A stretch of DNA of 44,802 nucleotides from assembly GCF_023516595.1 (NCBI RefSeq), contig NZ_JAMGBG010000109.1, positions 1 to 44,802 of the forward strand, in the 5' to 3' direction. The notes under the pieces are model-generated. The model was not told the origin of the DNA and ran no database searches. It worked only from the letters and a program-made list of their open reading frames with translations. Origin of the DNA: Streptomyces neyagawaensis (GTDB lineage Bacteria; Actinomycetota; Actinomycetes; Streptomycetales; Streptomycetaceae). A program made the position numbers and the translations under genes. Below, in pieces: positions 15,467 to 22,657 of this stretch; positions within the stretch are counted from its first letter, which is position 1, and every line of letters begins with the position of its first letter.

Positions 15467-15745
15467 ATGCAACTGACCGCCGCACCTCACACCCGTCCCG
15501 CCGCCCGCCGCCGGGGCCGCGACGCCGACGGCATGGCCGTCGCGTCCTTCGTCCTCGGCCTGCTCGGCCTCCTCGTGCTCAACCTCTTCCTCGGCCCCAT
15601 CGCCATCGTCCTCGCCGCCCTCGCCCTGAAGCGCGGCACCACGAGGCGGGGCCGGGCGTTCCTCGGCCTCGGCCTGGGCGTGGCCGACCTGGTGATCCTG
15701 GCCGTTCTCACCCAGACGACGAACACGGTGTCCTGGAGCTTCTGA
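15467..15745 (+). CDS. DUF4190 domain membrane protein
   Basis: The 92-residue protein has a basic N-terminus (TRPAARRRGRD) and the DUF4190 pattern: helix MAVASFVLGLLGLL, Gly/Pro turn LGPIAIVLAALALKRG and a second helix GRAFLGLGLGVADLVILAVL. AGGGAG precedes the ATG. It follows the 54-residue membrane protein by 53 bases, so both are probably cotranscribed and regulated by the FabR/DesT-like repressor. DUF4190 proteins have no assigned biochemical function. Confidence 0.85.
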   Translation: MQLTAAPHTRPAARRRGRDADGMAVASFVLGLLGLLVLNLFLGPIAIVLAALALKRGTTRRGRAFLGLGLGVADLVILAVLTQTTNTVSWSF

Positions 15746-15878
15746 GCCGCACAGGACCGCCCGGACCGGGAGGGGCACCCCACACCCCGACCGCCGCGGC
15801 ACCGTCGCCGTGAACGCCCTCATGGCCGGAGGTCGACCCCACCGTCGGAGCGGCCGAGGCCGGCGCGCGGCGCCCCCG

Positions 15879-15884
15879 TAGAAT
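15879..15884 (+). promoter_or_regulatory. -10 element of cysteine desulfurase gene
   Basis: TAGAAT ends 10 bases before ATG 15895. There is no ribosome site, so the transcript would have a leader of only about 4 bases. Confidence 0.5.
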
Positions 15885-15894
15885 CGGGCACACC

Positions 15895-17058
15895 ATGGCT
15901 TACCTCGACCACGCGGCGACGACCCCGATGCTCCCGGAGGCGGCGGAGGCGCTGACCGCCCAGCTGAGCGTCACCGGCAACGCCTCCTCGCTGCACGCAT
16001 CCGGCCGCAGAGCCCGCCGCACCGTCGAGGAGGCCCGCGAGACCCTCGCGGAGGCCCTCGGAGCCCGCCCCAGCGAGGTCGTGTTCACCTCCGGCGGCAC
16101 CGAGGCCGACAACCTCGCCGTGAAGGGGCTGTACTGGTCCCGCCGCGCCGCCGACCCCGCCCGCACCCGGGTCCTCGCGAGCCCCGTCGAGCACCACGCC
16201 GTCCTCGACGCCGTCCACTGGCTCGGCGAACACGAGGGTGCCACCGTCGAGTACCTCCCCGTCGACACCTACGGCCGCGTCCACCCCGACGCCCTGCGCG
16301 AGGCCATCGCCCGCGACCCCGACGACGTGGCGCTCGCCACCGTGATGTGGGCCAACAACGAGATCGGCACCCTCATGCCGGTCCGTGAACTCGCCGACGT
16401 CGCCGCGGAGTTCGGTGTCCCCCTGCACGCCGACGCCGTCCAGGCCTTCGGTCAGGTCCCCGTCGGCTTCGGGGACTCCGGGCTCGCCGCGATGACCGTC
16501 TCCGGCCACAAGATCGGCGGCCCGTACGGCATCGGCGCGCTCCTGCTGGGCCGCGAGTACAGCCCCGTACCGGTGCTGCACGGCGGCGGCCAGGAACGCC
16601 ATGTCCGCTCCGGCACCCTCGACGTCCCGGCCGTCGCCTCCTTCGCCGTCGCCGGCCGGCTCGCCGCCGAACAACAGGAGTGGTTCGCCCGGGAGATCGG
16701 CTCCCTGCGCGACGGTCTGGTCGACGCGATCCGTACGGCCGTCCCGGACGCCCTCCTCGGCGGTGACCCGGTGGACCGCCTGCCCGCCAACGCGCACTTC
16801 TCCTTCCCCGGCTGCGAGGGCGACTCCCTGCTGCTGCTCCTCGACGCCCAGGGCATCGAGTGCTCCACCGGTTCGGCCTGCACCGCCGGTATCGCCCAGC
16901 CCAGCCATGTCCTCCTCGCCACCGGCGCCGACCCGGACCTCGCCCGCGGCACCCTCCGCTTCTCTCTCGGCCACACCTCCACGGAGGCCGACGTCGAGGC
17001 GGTCGCCAAGGCGATCGGCCCCGCGGTGGAACGAGCCCGCAACGCGGGCCTGACCTGA
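15895..17058 (+). CDS. iscS: cysteine desulfurase (NifS/IscS family)
   Basis: The 387-residue PLP enzyme removes sulfur from cysteine as a protein persulfide for tRNA thiolation and Fe-S assembly. It has the N-terminal YLDHAATTPM motif, VFTSGGTEADNLAV, the PLP lysine K206 in VSGHKIGGPYGIGALL, and the catalytic cysteine C329 in CSTGSACTAG, a class I IscS-like loop. In actinobacteria a gene of this kind usually lies just before mnmA; here an amidase on the opposite strand intervenes. No iscU or suf genes are in the window, so the tRNA sulfur relay is the most likely job. Confidence 0.94.
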   Translation: MAYLDHAATTPMLPEAAEALTAQLSVTGNASSLHASGRRARRTVEEARETLAEALGARPSEVVFTSGGTEADNLAVKGLYWSRRAADPARTRVLASPVEHHAVLDAVHWLGEHEGATVEYLPVDTYGRVHPDALREAIARDPDDVALATVMWANNEIGTLMPVRELADVAAEFGVPLHADAVQAFGQVPVGFGDSGLAAMTVSGHKIGGPYGIGALLLGREYSPVPVLHGGGQERHVRSGTLDVPAVASFAVAGRLAAEQQEWFAREIGSLRDGLVDAIRTAVPDALLGGDPVDRLPANAHFSFPGCEGDSLLLLLDAQGIECSTGSACTAGIAQPSHVLLATGADPDLARGTLRFSLGHTSTEADVEAVAKAIGPAVERARNAGLT

Positions 17059-17094
17059 GGCCCGAGCCCGCGACGAGGAAGGGACGGTCACGGG

Positions 17095-17802
17095 TCAGGC
17101 CGGCGCCGCGCCCGAGCCCTTCGCCGCCGCGGCGCGCACCAGCTTCATGTAGCGGTCCCAGTCCCAGTGCTCGCCGGGGTCGGTGTGGTCGGTGCCCGGC
17201 ACCTCGACATGGCCGATGATGTGCTCGCGGTCGAGCGGGATGTCGTAGCGCGCGCAGATCCGGGCCGTGAGACGGGCGGACGCCTCGTACATCTCGTCCG
17301 TGAAGTCCTGCGGACGGTCGACGAAGCCCTCGTGCTCGATGCCGACGCTCCGCTCGTTGTAGTCGCGGTTGCCCGCGTGGTACGCCACGTCCAGCTCGCG
17401 GATCATCTGGGTGACATGGCCGTCCTTGCGGACGATGTAGTGCGCCGCCGCCCCGTGCTTCGGATCCTGGAAGACCTTCACGGCACTGGCGAAGCTCCCC
17501 TGGGTGACATGGATGACCACCATGTCTATCCCGAAGTCGTCCGGCCGGTCCGCCAGCCGCCAGTTCGCGTCCGAGGCCGCCACCCACCTCGCGCCCGCGT
17601 AGTCGACCTCGCCCTCCTTGCGCGGCTTCGAGACGCCCGGCAACCGCCACCACGCGCGCGTCAACTCGTCACGTGCCACGACGGCCGTACCCACGGCGGC
17701 CACCGCCGTGCCGATCAGCAGGGCCCGGCGGCCCACGCGCCGGTCCCCGTCCTTGCTCCTGCTCCGGGAAGCACCGCCCCCGGACGCCGCTCTGGTGCCC
17801 AC
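17095..17802 (-). CDS. exported N-acetylmuramoyl-L-alanine amidase (Amidase_2)
   Basis: The 235-residue protein has an N-terminal membrane/export segment, DRRVGRRALLIGTAVAAVG, with paired arginines that may be a Tat-type signal or an anchor. The catalytic domain (about residues 85-225) contains the zinc ligands H98 (VVIHVTQGS), H198 (IIGHVEVPG) and D208 (HTDPG), with SVGIEHEG between. It would cleave the amide between MurNAc and the stem peptide in peptidoglycan. It starts at GTG 17802, with no clear ribosome site, and ends convergently with the cysteine desulfurase, separating it from mnmA. Confidence 0.88.
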   Translation of the reverse strand: MGTRAASGGGASRSRSKDGDRRVGRRALLIGTAVAAVGTAVVARDELTRAWWRLPGVSKPRKEGEVDYAGARWVAASDANWRLADRPDDFGIDMVVIHVTQGSFASAVKVFQDPKHGAAAHYIVRKDGHVTQMIRELDVAYHAGNRDYNERSVGIEHEGFVDRPQDFTDEMYEASARLTARICARYDIPLDREHIIGHVEVPGTDHTDPGEHWDWDRYMKLVRAAAAKGSGAAPA

Positions 17803-17846
17803 GAGCCGACAACGGATACTCGCGGGCTCCGGTTCCCGGCGCCCCG

Positions 17847-17852
17847 TACCCT
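17847..17852 (+). promoter_or_regulatory. -10 element of mnmA
   Basis: TACCCT ends 9 bases before ATG 17862. No ribosome site is visible, so the mRNA is nearly leaderless. Confidence 0.45.
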
Positions 17853-17861
17853 GGATGCGTT

Positions 17862-18992
17862 ATGACTGACACCTCGCAGCGCCCCCGCCCCCTCCGTGTC
17901 CTCGCCGCCATGTCCGGCGGGGTCGACTCCGCCGTGGCCGCCGCCCGAGCCGCGGAAGCCGGGCACGACGTGACGGGCGTCCACCTGGCGCTCTCCGCGA
18001 ACCCGCAGTCGTTCCGCACGGGCGCCCGGGGCTGCTGCACCATCGAGGACTCCCGCGACGCCCGCCGCGCCGCCGACGTCATCGGCATCCCGTTCTACGT
18101 GTGGGACCTCGCCGACCGCTTCCGCGAGGACGTGGTCGAGGACTTCATCGCCGAGTACGAGGCCGGCCGCACCCCCAACCCGTGCCTGCGCTGCAACGAG
18201 AAGATCAAGTTCGCGGCCCTGCTCGACAAGGCGCTCGCCCTCGGCTTCGACGCCGTCTGCACGGGCCACTACGCCAAGGTGATCGTCCACGACGACGGCA
18301 CGCGCGAGCTGCACCGCGCCTCCGACATGGCCAAGGACCAGTCGTACGTCCTCGGCGTGCTCGACGAGAAGCAGCTCGCCCACGCCCTGTTCCCGCTGGG
18401 CGACACGGTCACGACCAAGGACGAGATCCGCGCGGAGGCCGAGCGCCGGGGCCTGTCCGTCGCCAAGAAGCCCGACTCGCACGACATCTGCTTCATCGCC
18501 GACGGCGACACCCAGGGCTTCCTCGCGAGCCGCCTCGGCAAGGCGGAGGGCGACATCGTCGACGAGTCCGGCACCGTCCTCGGCACTCACGAGGGCGCGT
18601 ACGGCTACACCATCGGTCAGCGCAAGGGGCTCCGCATCGGCACCCCGGCGCCCGACGGCAAGCCGCGCTACGTCCTCGACATCTCCCCGGTGAACAACAC
18701 CGTCACCGTCGGCCCCGCGGCCGCCCTCGACGTCGACGGCCTCACCGCGATCAAGCCCCGCTGGTGCGGCGCCGCGCCCACCGGCCCCGGCACCTACACC
18801 GCCCAGCTGCGCGCCCACGGCGGCGAGACCGAGGTGACGGCGGAGCTGGTGGACGGCGAGCTTCGGGTCCTGTTCGGGGAGCCGGTGCGCGGCGTCGCCC
18901 CCGGCCAGGCGATCGTCCTGTACGACGGCACGCGCGTGGTGGGCTCGGCGACGATCGCGACGACCACACGCGCGAAGGCGGGCGCCGTCTGA
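17862..18992 (+). CDS. mnmA: tRNA-uridine 2-sulfurtransferase
   Basis: The 376-residue enzyme thiolates U34 of tRNA(Lys/Glu/Gln). The ATP pyrophosphatase loop SGGVDS is at residues 18-23, the nucleophile C108 is in PNPCLRCNEKIKF, and the persulfide cysteine C210 is in SHDICFIADG. Other family blocks are CTGHYAK, SYVLGVL and YTIGQRKGL. The length is normal for the family. The sulfur donor is presumably the cysteine desulfurase encoded about 0.8 kb upstream. Confidence 0.96.
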   Translation: MTDTSQRPRPLRVLAAMSGGVDSAVAAARAAEAGHDVTGVHLALSANPQSFRTGARGCCTIEDSRDARRAADVIGIPFYVWDLADRFREDVVEDFIAEYEAGRTPNPCLRCNEKIKFAALLDKALALGFDAVCTGHYAKVIVHDDGTRELHRASDMAKDQSYVLGVLDEKQLAHALFPLGDTVTTKDEIRAEAERRGLSVAKKPDSHDICFIADGDTQGFLASRLGKAEGDIVDESGTVLGTHEGAYGYTIGQRKGLRIGTPAPDGKPRYVLDISPVNNTVTVGPAAALDVDGLTAIKPRWCGAAPTGPGTYTAQLRAHGGETEVTAELVDGELRVLFGEPVRGVAPGQAIVLYDGTRVVGSATIATTTRAKAGAV

Positions 18993-19170
18993 GGGACGCC
19001 GGTGCCGTGCCGGGTGTCGCGAGCCGGTGAACCTCTCCAGCCACGGCACTGGCCTCGGCCCGGGCGTCCGCCCGTCACGAACGACTCCCTCCGGGTAGCC
19101 ATCCGTCCGCGGACGGCGCAGGCTGCTGGTGAGTTCTCCCTACGGGCCGCAGGAGGCCCAGGAGGTCGCC

Positions 19171-20028
19171 GTGACAGCCACAGACCCGGCCGGAAGGCCG
19201 TCCGGGAAGCCGACGGCGGATCCGTCGAGGAACCGCCGCAGCCTCACCCACCGGGTCCGCTACGCCCTGCGTCACCCCAAGCGCGTGCCGGCGCACGCCC
19301 GTCGGGTGGCGCGCGACACCTGGCTGCGGCTCAAACACCGCGACCACGTCGCCTACTACCGGGCCGTGATGGCCGCCGACACCGCCCGCAGCCCCGAGGC
19401 CGCCGTCGGGCACAACCCCTCGGTCGAGAAGTGGGAACGCGTCGGCCGCATGCAGTTCGACTACCTCCTGCGGCACGGTCTGGAGCCCCGGCACCGGATG
19501 CTGGAGATCGGCTGCGGGAACCTGCGCGCCGGGCGGCTGTTCATCGACCACCTGGACGCCGGGAACTACTACGGGATCGACATCTCACCGGCCATCCTCC
19601 TGGAGGCCCAGCGCACCCTCGTCCGACAGGGCCTCCAGGCCAAACTGCCCCATCTGACGCTCGTCGCCGACCTGACCTTCGAGTTCCTGCCCGAGGCCCA
19701 CTTCGACGTCGTCCACGCGCACAGCGTCTTCTCGCACTCACCGGCGCACGTCATAGAGCAGTGCTTCGCCCATGTCGGCCGCGTCCTCGCCCCCGGCGGC
19801 TTCTTCGACTTCACCTACGGCCGCACCGAGGGCAAGGAGCACCAGGTGCTGCACGAGGACTTCTACTACCGCACCGACACCCTGGTGGACCTCGCCGCGC
19901 AGTACGGCCTGACCGCCCGCTTCATGGACGACTGGGAGGAGCTCCCGCACCGCCAGTCCAAGATCCGCCTGAGCCGCCCCGCGGAGCCCGGTGACCGTCC
20001 GGGCCCCGATGTCGGTGGCACGTCCTAA
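19171..20028 (+). CDS. class I SAM-dependent methyltransferase
   Basis: The 285-residue protein has motif I MLEIGCGNLRAG at about residues 110-121, an acidic motif in NYYGIDISPAIL, HFDVVHAHSVFSHSP (motif IV region) and VLAPGGFFDFTYG (post-III). The first 60 residues are basic and may contact a nucleic acid or membrane. GTG 19171 is chosen because GGAGG lies 5 bases before it; GTG 19129 is in frame but lacks a ribosome site. The substrate is unknown. The TAA stop is inside the -10 hexamer of the next gene. Confidence 0.82.
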   Translation: MTATDPAGRPSGKPTADPSRNRRSLTHRVRYALRHPKRVPAHARRVARDTWLRLKHRDHVAYYRAVMAADTARSPEAAVGHNPSVEKWERVGRMQFDYLLRHGLEPRHRMLEIGCGNLRAGRLFIDHLDAGNYYGIDISPAILLEAQRTLVRQGLQAKLPHLTLVADLTFEFLPEAHFDVVHAHSVFSHSPAHVIEQCFAHVGRVLAPGGFFDFTYGRTEGKEHQVLHEDFYYRTDTLVDLAAQYGLTARFMDDWEELPHRQSKIRLSRPAEPGDRPGPDVGGTS

Positions 20029-20031
20029 CGT
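20026..20031 (+). promoter_or_regulatory. -10 element of LOG-family gene, overlapping a stop codon
   Basis: TAACGT ends exactly 6 bases before ATG 20038, ideal for a leaderless start. Its first three bases are the stop codon of the methyltransferase gene. Confidence 0.5.
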
Positions 20032-20037
20032 GGAGCC

Positions 20038-20577
20038 ATGAACATCTGCGTCTTCCTCTCCGCCGCCGACCTCGACGACCGCTACACCCGCCCCGCTCGG
20101 GAGTTCGCGAAGCTCATCGGCAAGGGGGGCCACACCCTCGTGTGGGGCGGCTCGGACGTCGGACTGATGAAGGTGGTCGCCGACGGCGTGCAGGAGGCGG
20201 GCGGCAGACTCCTCGGCGTCTCCGTGGAGTTCTTGGCGGCCAAGGCGCGGCCCGGCACCGACGAGATGGTCATCGCCCACGACCTCGCCGAGCGCAAGCG
20301 GCTCCTCCTGGAGAAGGCCGACGCGGTCGTGATCATGGTGGGCGGCACCGGCACGCTCGACGAGGCCACCGAGATCCTGGAACTGAAGAAGCACGGCCAC
20401 ACCGACAAGCCGGTGGTCCTCCTCAACACGGCGGGCTTCTACGACGGCCTCAAGGAGCAGTTCCGCCGCATGGAGGACGAGGGCTTCCTGCCCCGCCCCC
20501 TCACCGACCTGGTGTTCTTCGCGGAGGAGCCGGTGGGGGCGCTGGCGTACCTGGAGGAGAGCCAGGGAGTGGAGTAA
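20038..20577 (+). CDS. LOG-family protein (lysine-decarboxylase-like, TIGR00725/00730 type)
   Basis: The 179-residue Rossmann protein has the family blocks VWGGSDVGLMKVVADG, MVIAHDLAERKRLLLEKADA and MVGGTGTLDEATEI. LOG enzymes remove ribose 5-phosphate from cytokinin nucleotides and share PGGxGTxxE; here the first Pro is replaced by Val (VGGTGTLDE) while the Glu and the Arg in ERKRLL are kept. It may be a nucleotide phosphoribohydrolase. Despite the older name, lysine decarboxylation is not expected. The gene is probably leaderless. Confidence 0.85.
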   Translation: MNICVFLSAADLDDRYTRPAREFAKLIGKGGHTLVWGGSDVGLMKVVADGVQEAGGRLLGVSVEFLAAKARPGTDEMVIAHDLAERKRLLLEKADAVVIMVGGTGTLDEATEILELKKHGHTDKPVVLLNTAGFYDGLKEQFRRMEDEGFLPRPLTDLVFFAEEPVGALAYLEESQGVE

Positions 20578-20624
20578 GCGGGGGACGGACACCGGCCGCC
20601 CCGGGGTGATGCGAGCATGACCGC

Positions 20625-21314
20625 ATGGCTACTCATGTGATCACCGGAGCGGGTTCCGGCATCGGCGAGGCCGTGGCCCGCCGTCTGCACGAGCGCGGCG
20701 ACGAACTCGTGCTGCACGCGCGCGACGCGGGCCGCGCGAAGGAACTGGCGGCGCGGTTCCCGGGGGCGAAAACCCTGGTCGGCGATCTCGCGGACCCCGA
20801 CAAGCTCTCCTGGGCGTTCTCCCACCAGACCCTGCCCGACCGGGTGGACTCCCTGCTGCACATCGCCGGGGTGATCGACCTCGGCCGGGTCGGCGACCTC
20901 ACTCCCAAGTCCTGGCGCCACCAGCTCAACGTCAACCTCATCGCCCCCGCCGAGCTGACCCGGCACTTCCTGCCGCAGCTGCGCGCCGCCCGGGGCCAGG
21001 TGGTGTTCGTCAACTCCGGCTCGGGACTGCACGCCTACGCCGACTGGTCGGCCTACGCCGCCTCCAAGCACGGCCTGAAGGCCCTCGCCGACTCCCTGCG
21101 CCACGAGGAGCACGGCAACGGGGTCCGGGTCACCACGGTCTATCCCGGCCGCACGGCCAGCCCCATGCAGGCGAAGGTCCACCAGCAGGAGGGCAAGGAG
21201 TACGACCCGTCCCGGTGGATCGCGCCCGAGTCCGTCGCGACGACGATCCTCATGGCGCTGGACCTCCCCCGGGACGCCGAGGTCAACGACCTGACGGTCC
21301 GCCCCGGCCGCTGA
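20625..21314 (+). CDS. short-chain dehydrogenase/reductase
   Basis: The 229-residue SDR has the cofactor motif TGAGSGIG at residues 7-14, GDLADP for the adenine ring, IAGV in place of NAG, a catalytic Ser around residue 131-133 (VNSGSG), and YAASK with Y144 and K148. The H-A-R after the second strand (VLHARDAG) suggests NADP(H) preference. It is short for the family and the substrate is unknown. ATG 20625 follows an unclear ribosome site. A large palindromic repeat follows the gene. Confidence 0.88.
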   Translation: MATHVITGAGSGIGEAVARRLHERGDELVLHARDAGRAKELAARFPGAKTLVGDLADPDKLSWAFSHQTLPDRVDSLLHIAGVIDLGRVGDLTPKSWRHQLNVNLIAPAELTRHFLPQLRAARGQVVFVNSGSGLHAYADWSAYAASKHGLKALADSLRHEEHGNGVRVTTVYPGRTASPMQAKVHQQEGKEYDPSRWIAPESVATTILMALDLPRDAEVNDLTVRPGR

Positions 21315-21378
21315 CGTGTTGCCGCCGGGCGCCCAGCGCTCGGGGGTGCGGCTTCGTCGGCGGGTGCGGGTCCTTTGT

Positions 21379-21514
21379 GGCTGGTCGCGCAGTTCCCCGC
21401 GCCCCTGAAAAGCACCCGGGGCTGCGCCCCGTGCTCTTCAACGGCGCCACGGGGGACGAGGGCCGGGCCGCAGGCCCAAGCCCTTCAGGGGCGCGGGGAA
21501 CTGCGCGACCAGCC
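21379..21514. repeat. large palindromic repeat, copy A (perfect 31-bp arms)
   Basis: The left arm (21379-21409) begins GGCTGGTCGCGCAGTTCCCC and is perfectly complementary to the right arm (21484-21514), which ends GGAACTGCGCGACCAGCC. The 74 bases between contain two smaller hairpins (AGCAC...GGGGC-TGC-GCCCC...GTGCT, and GGGCC-GCA-GGCCC). The same element recurs at 27523-27630 and, shortened, at 40295-40339. It fills the gap between the SDR and the next gene and may act as a terminator or cruciform. Confidence 0.9.
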
Positions 21515-21612
21515 CCCACTCACCCGCACGAACCCACACAGCCGAAGCAGCCCTCGCCCCCCGCGGGGGTCTGGGGGCGGCAGCCCCCAGAGAACCTCGG
21601 CCCACGAACACC

Positions 21613-21618
21613 TACGCT
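21613..21618 (+). promoter_or_regulatory. -10 element of leaderless methionine synthase-like gene
   Basis: TACGCT ends 7 bases before GTG 21626, and there is no ribosome site. Leaderless transcription is likely. Confidence 0.5.
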
Positions 21619-21625
21619 TCGACGT

Positions 21626-22642
21626 GTGAACGAACTCTTCGACTTCGGCCCCGCCACCGGTATCGGCTCCATGCCCGGCGGCGACGCCAGAGAGGCCGCC
21701 AAGACCGTCACCGGCACCTTCGCGTGGCCGGACACGGGCATGCCGTTCCTGCCCGAACTCCCCGCCCGCGGCCCCGGCGCGGACATGATCGGCCGCACCG
21801 CCGGTCTGCTCGTCGAGCTGTACGCGCGCGTGGAGCCCAGCGGCTGGCGGCTCGGCGACCGGCCCGGACGGGACACCAGGCGGGCCGTCTCCTGGCTCGG
21901 CGAGGACCTGGACGCGCTGGAGGAGTTCACACAGGGCTACGAAGGCCCGCTCAAGGTGCAGGCCGTCGGCCCGTGGACCCTCGCCGCCGCGCTGGAGCTG
22001 AAGAACGGCGAGGCGGCCCTCTCCGACCCCGGCGCCTGCCGCGACCTCGCCGGCTCGCTCGCCGAGGGCCTGCGTCTGCACCTCGCGGAGATACGGCGCC
22101 GCGTACCCGGCGCCCGCGTCGTCCTCCAACTCGACGAGCCCTCCCTGATCGCCGTCCTGCGCGGCCAGGTGAAGACCGCCAGCGGCTACCGCACCCACCG
22201 CGCCGTCGACCGCCAGCTCATCGAGGCCACCCTCCGTGACGTCATCGGCGTCCACACCGAACCCGGGGCGGTCGTCGTGCACTCCTGCGCCCCCGACGTA
22301 CCGTTCGCGCTCCTCCGCAGGGCCGGCGCCGCCGCGATCTCCTTCGACTTCTCACTGCTCACCGAGCGTGACGACGACGCGATCGGGGAAGCCGTGGAGG
22401 GCGGCACCAGGCTGCTGGCCGGTGTCGTGCCGACCACGGAGGGCCCATTGTCGGACCCTGCCGGTAGCGTCATGGGGGTCAGGACGTTGTGGCGCAGGCT
22501 GGGGCTGCATCCGGGGCTTCTCGCGGACGCCGTCACGGTCACTCCGTCGTGCGGCCTCGCCGGGGTCTCCCCGGCGTACGCGCGCCGGGCGCTCGCCCAC
22601 TGCGCCCAGGCGGCGAGATCCCTCGCGGACAACCCAGAGTAA
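21626..22642 (+). CDS. short MetE-like (cobalamin-independent) methionine synthase core
   Basis: The 338-residue protein matches only the catalytic C-terminal barrel of MetE (full MetE is about 750 residues). The entry motif TGIGSMPGGDAREA, the barrel motif LQLDEPSL, and the zinc ligands in VVHSCAPD (His and Cys) and TPSCGL (Cys) are present. It should methylate homocysteine or a related thiol, but without the N-terminal half the methyl donor may not be methyl-THF-glutamate. A gene of this kind also lies directly upstream of ligA in mycobacteria. It ends 15 bases before ligA, so the two are probably cotranscribed. Confidence 0.85.
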   Translation: MNELFDFGPATGIGSMPGGDAREAAKTVTGTFAWPDTGMPFLPELPARGPGADMIGRTAGLLVELYARVEPSGWRLGDRPGRDTRRAVSWLGEDLDALEEFTQGYEGPLKVQAVGPWTLAAALELKNGEAALSDPGACRDLAGSLAEGLRLHLAEIRRRVPGARVVLQLDEPSLIAVLRGQVKTASGYRTHRAVDRQLIEATLRDVIGVHTEPGAVVVHSCAPDVPFALLRRAGAAAISFDFSLLTERDDDAIGEAVEGGTRLLAGVVPTTEGPLSDPAGSVMGVRTLWRRLGLHPGLLADAVTVTPSCGLAGVSPAYARRALAHCAQAARSLADNPE

Positions 22643-22657
22643 CGGGAGGACAACACG

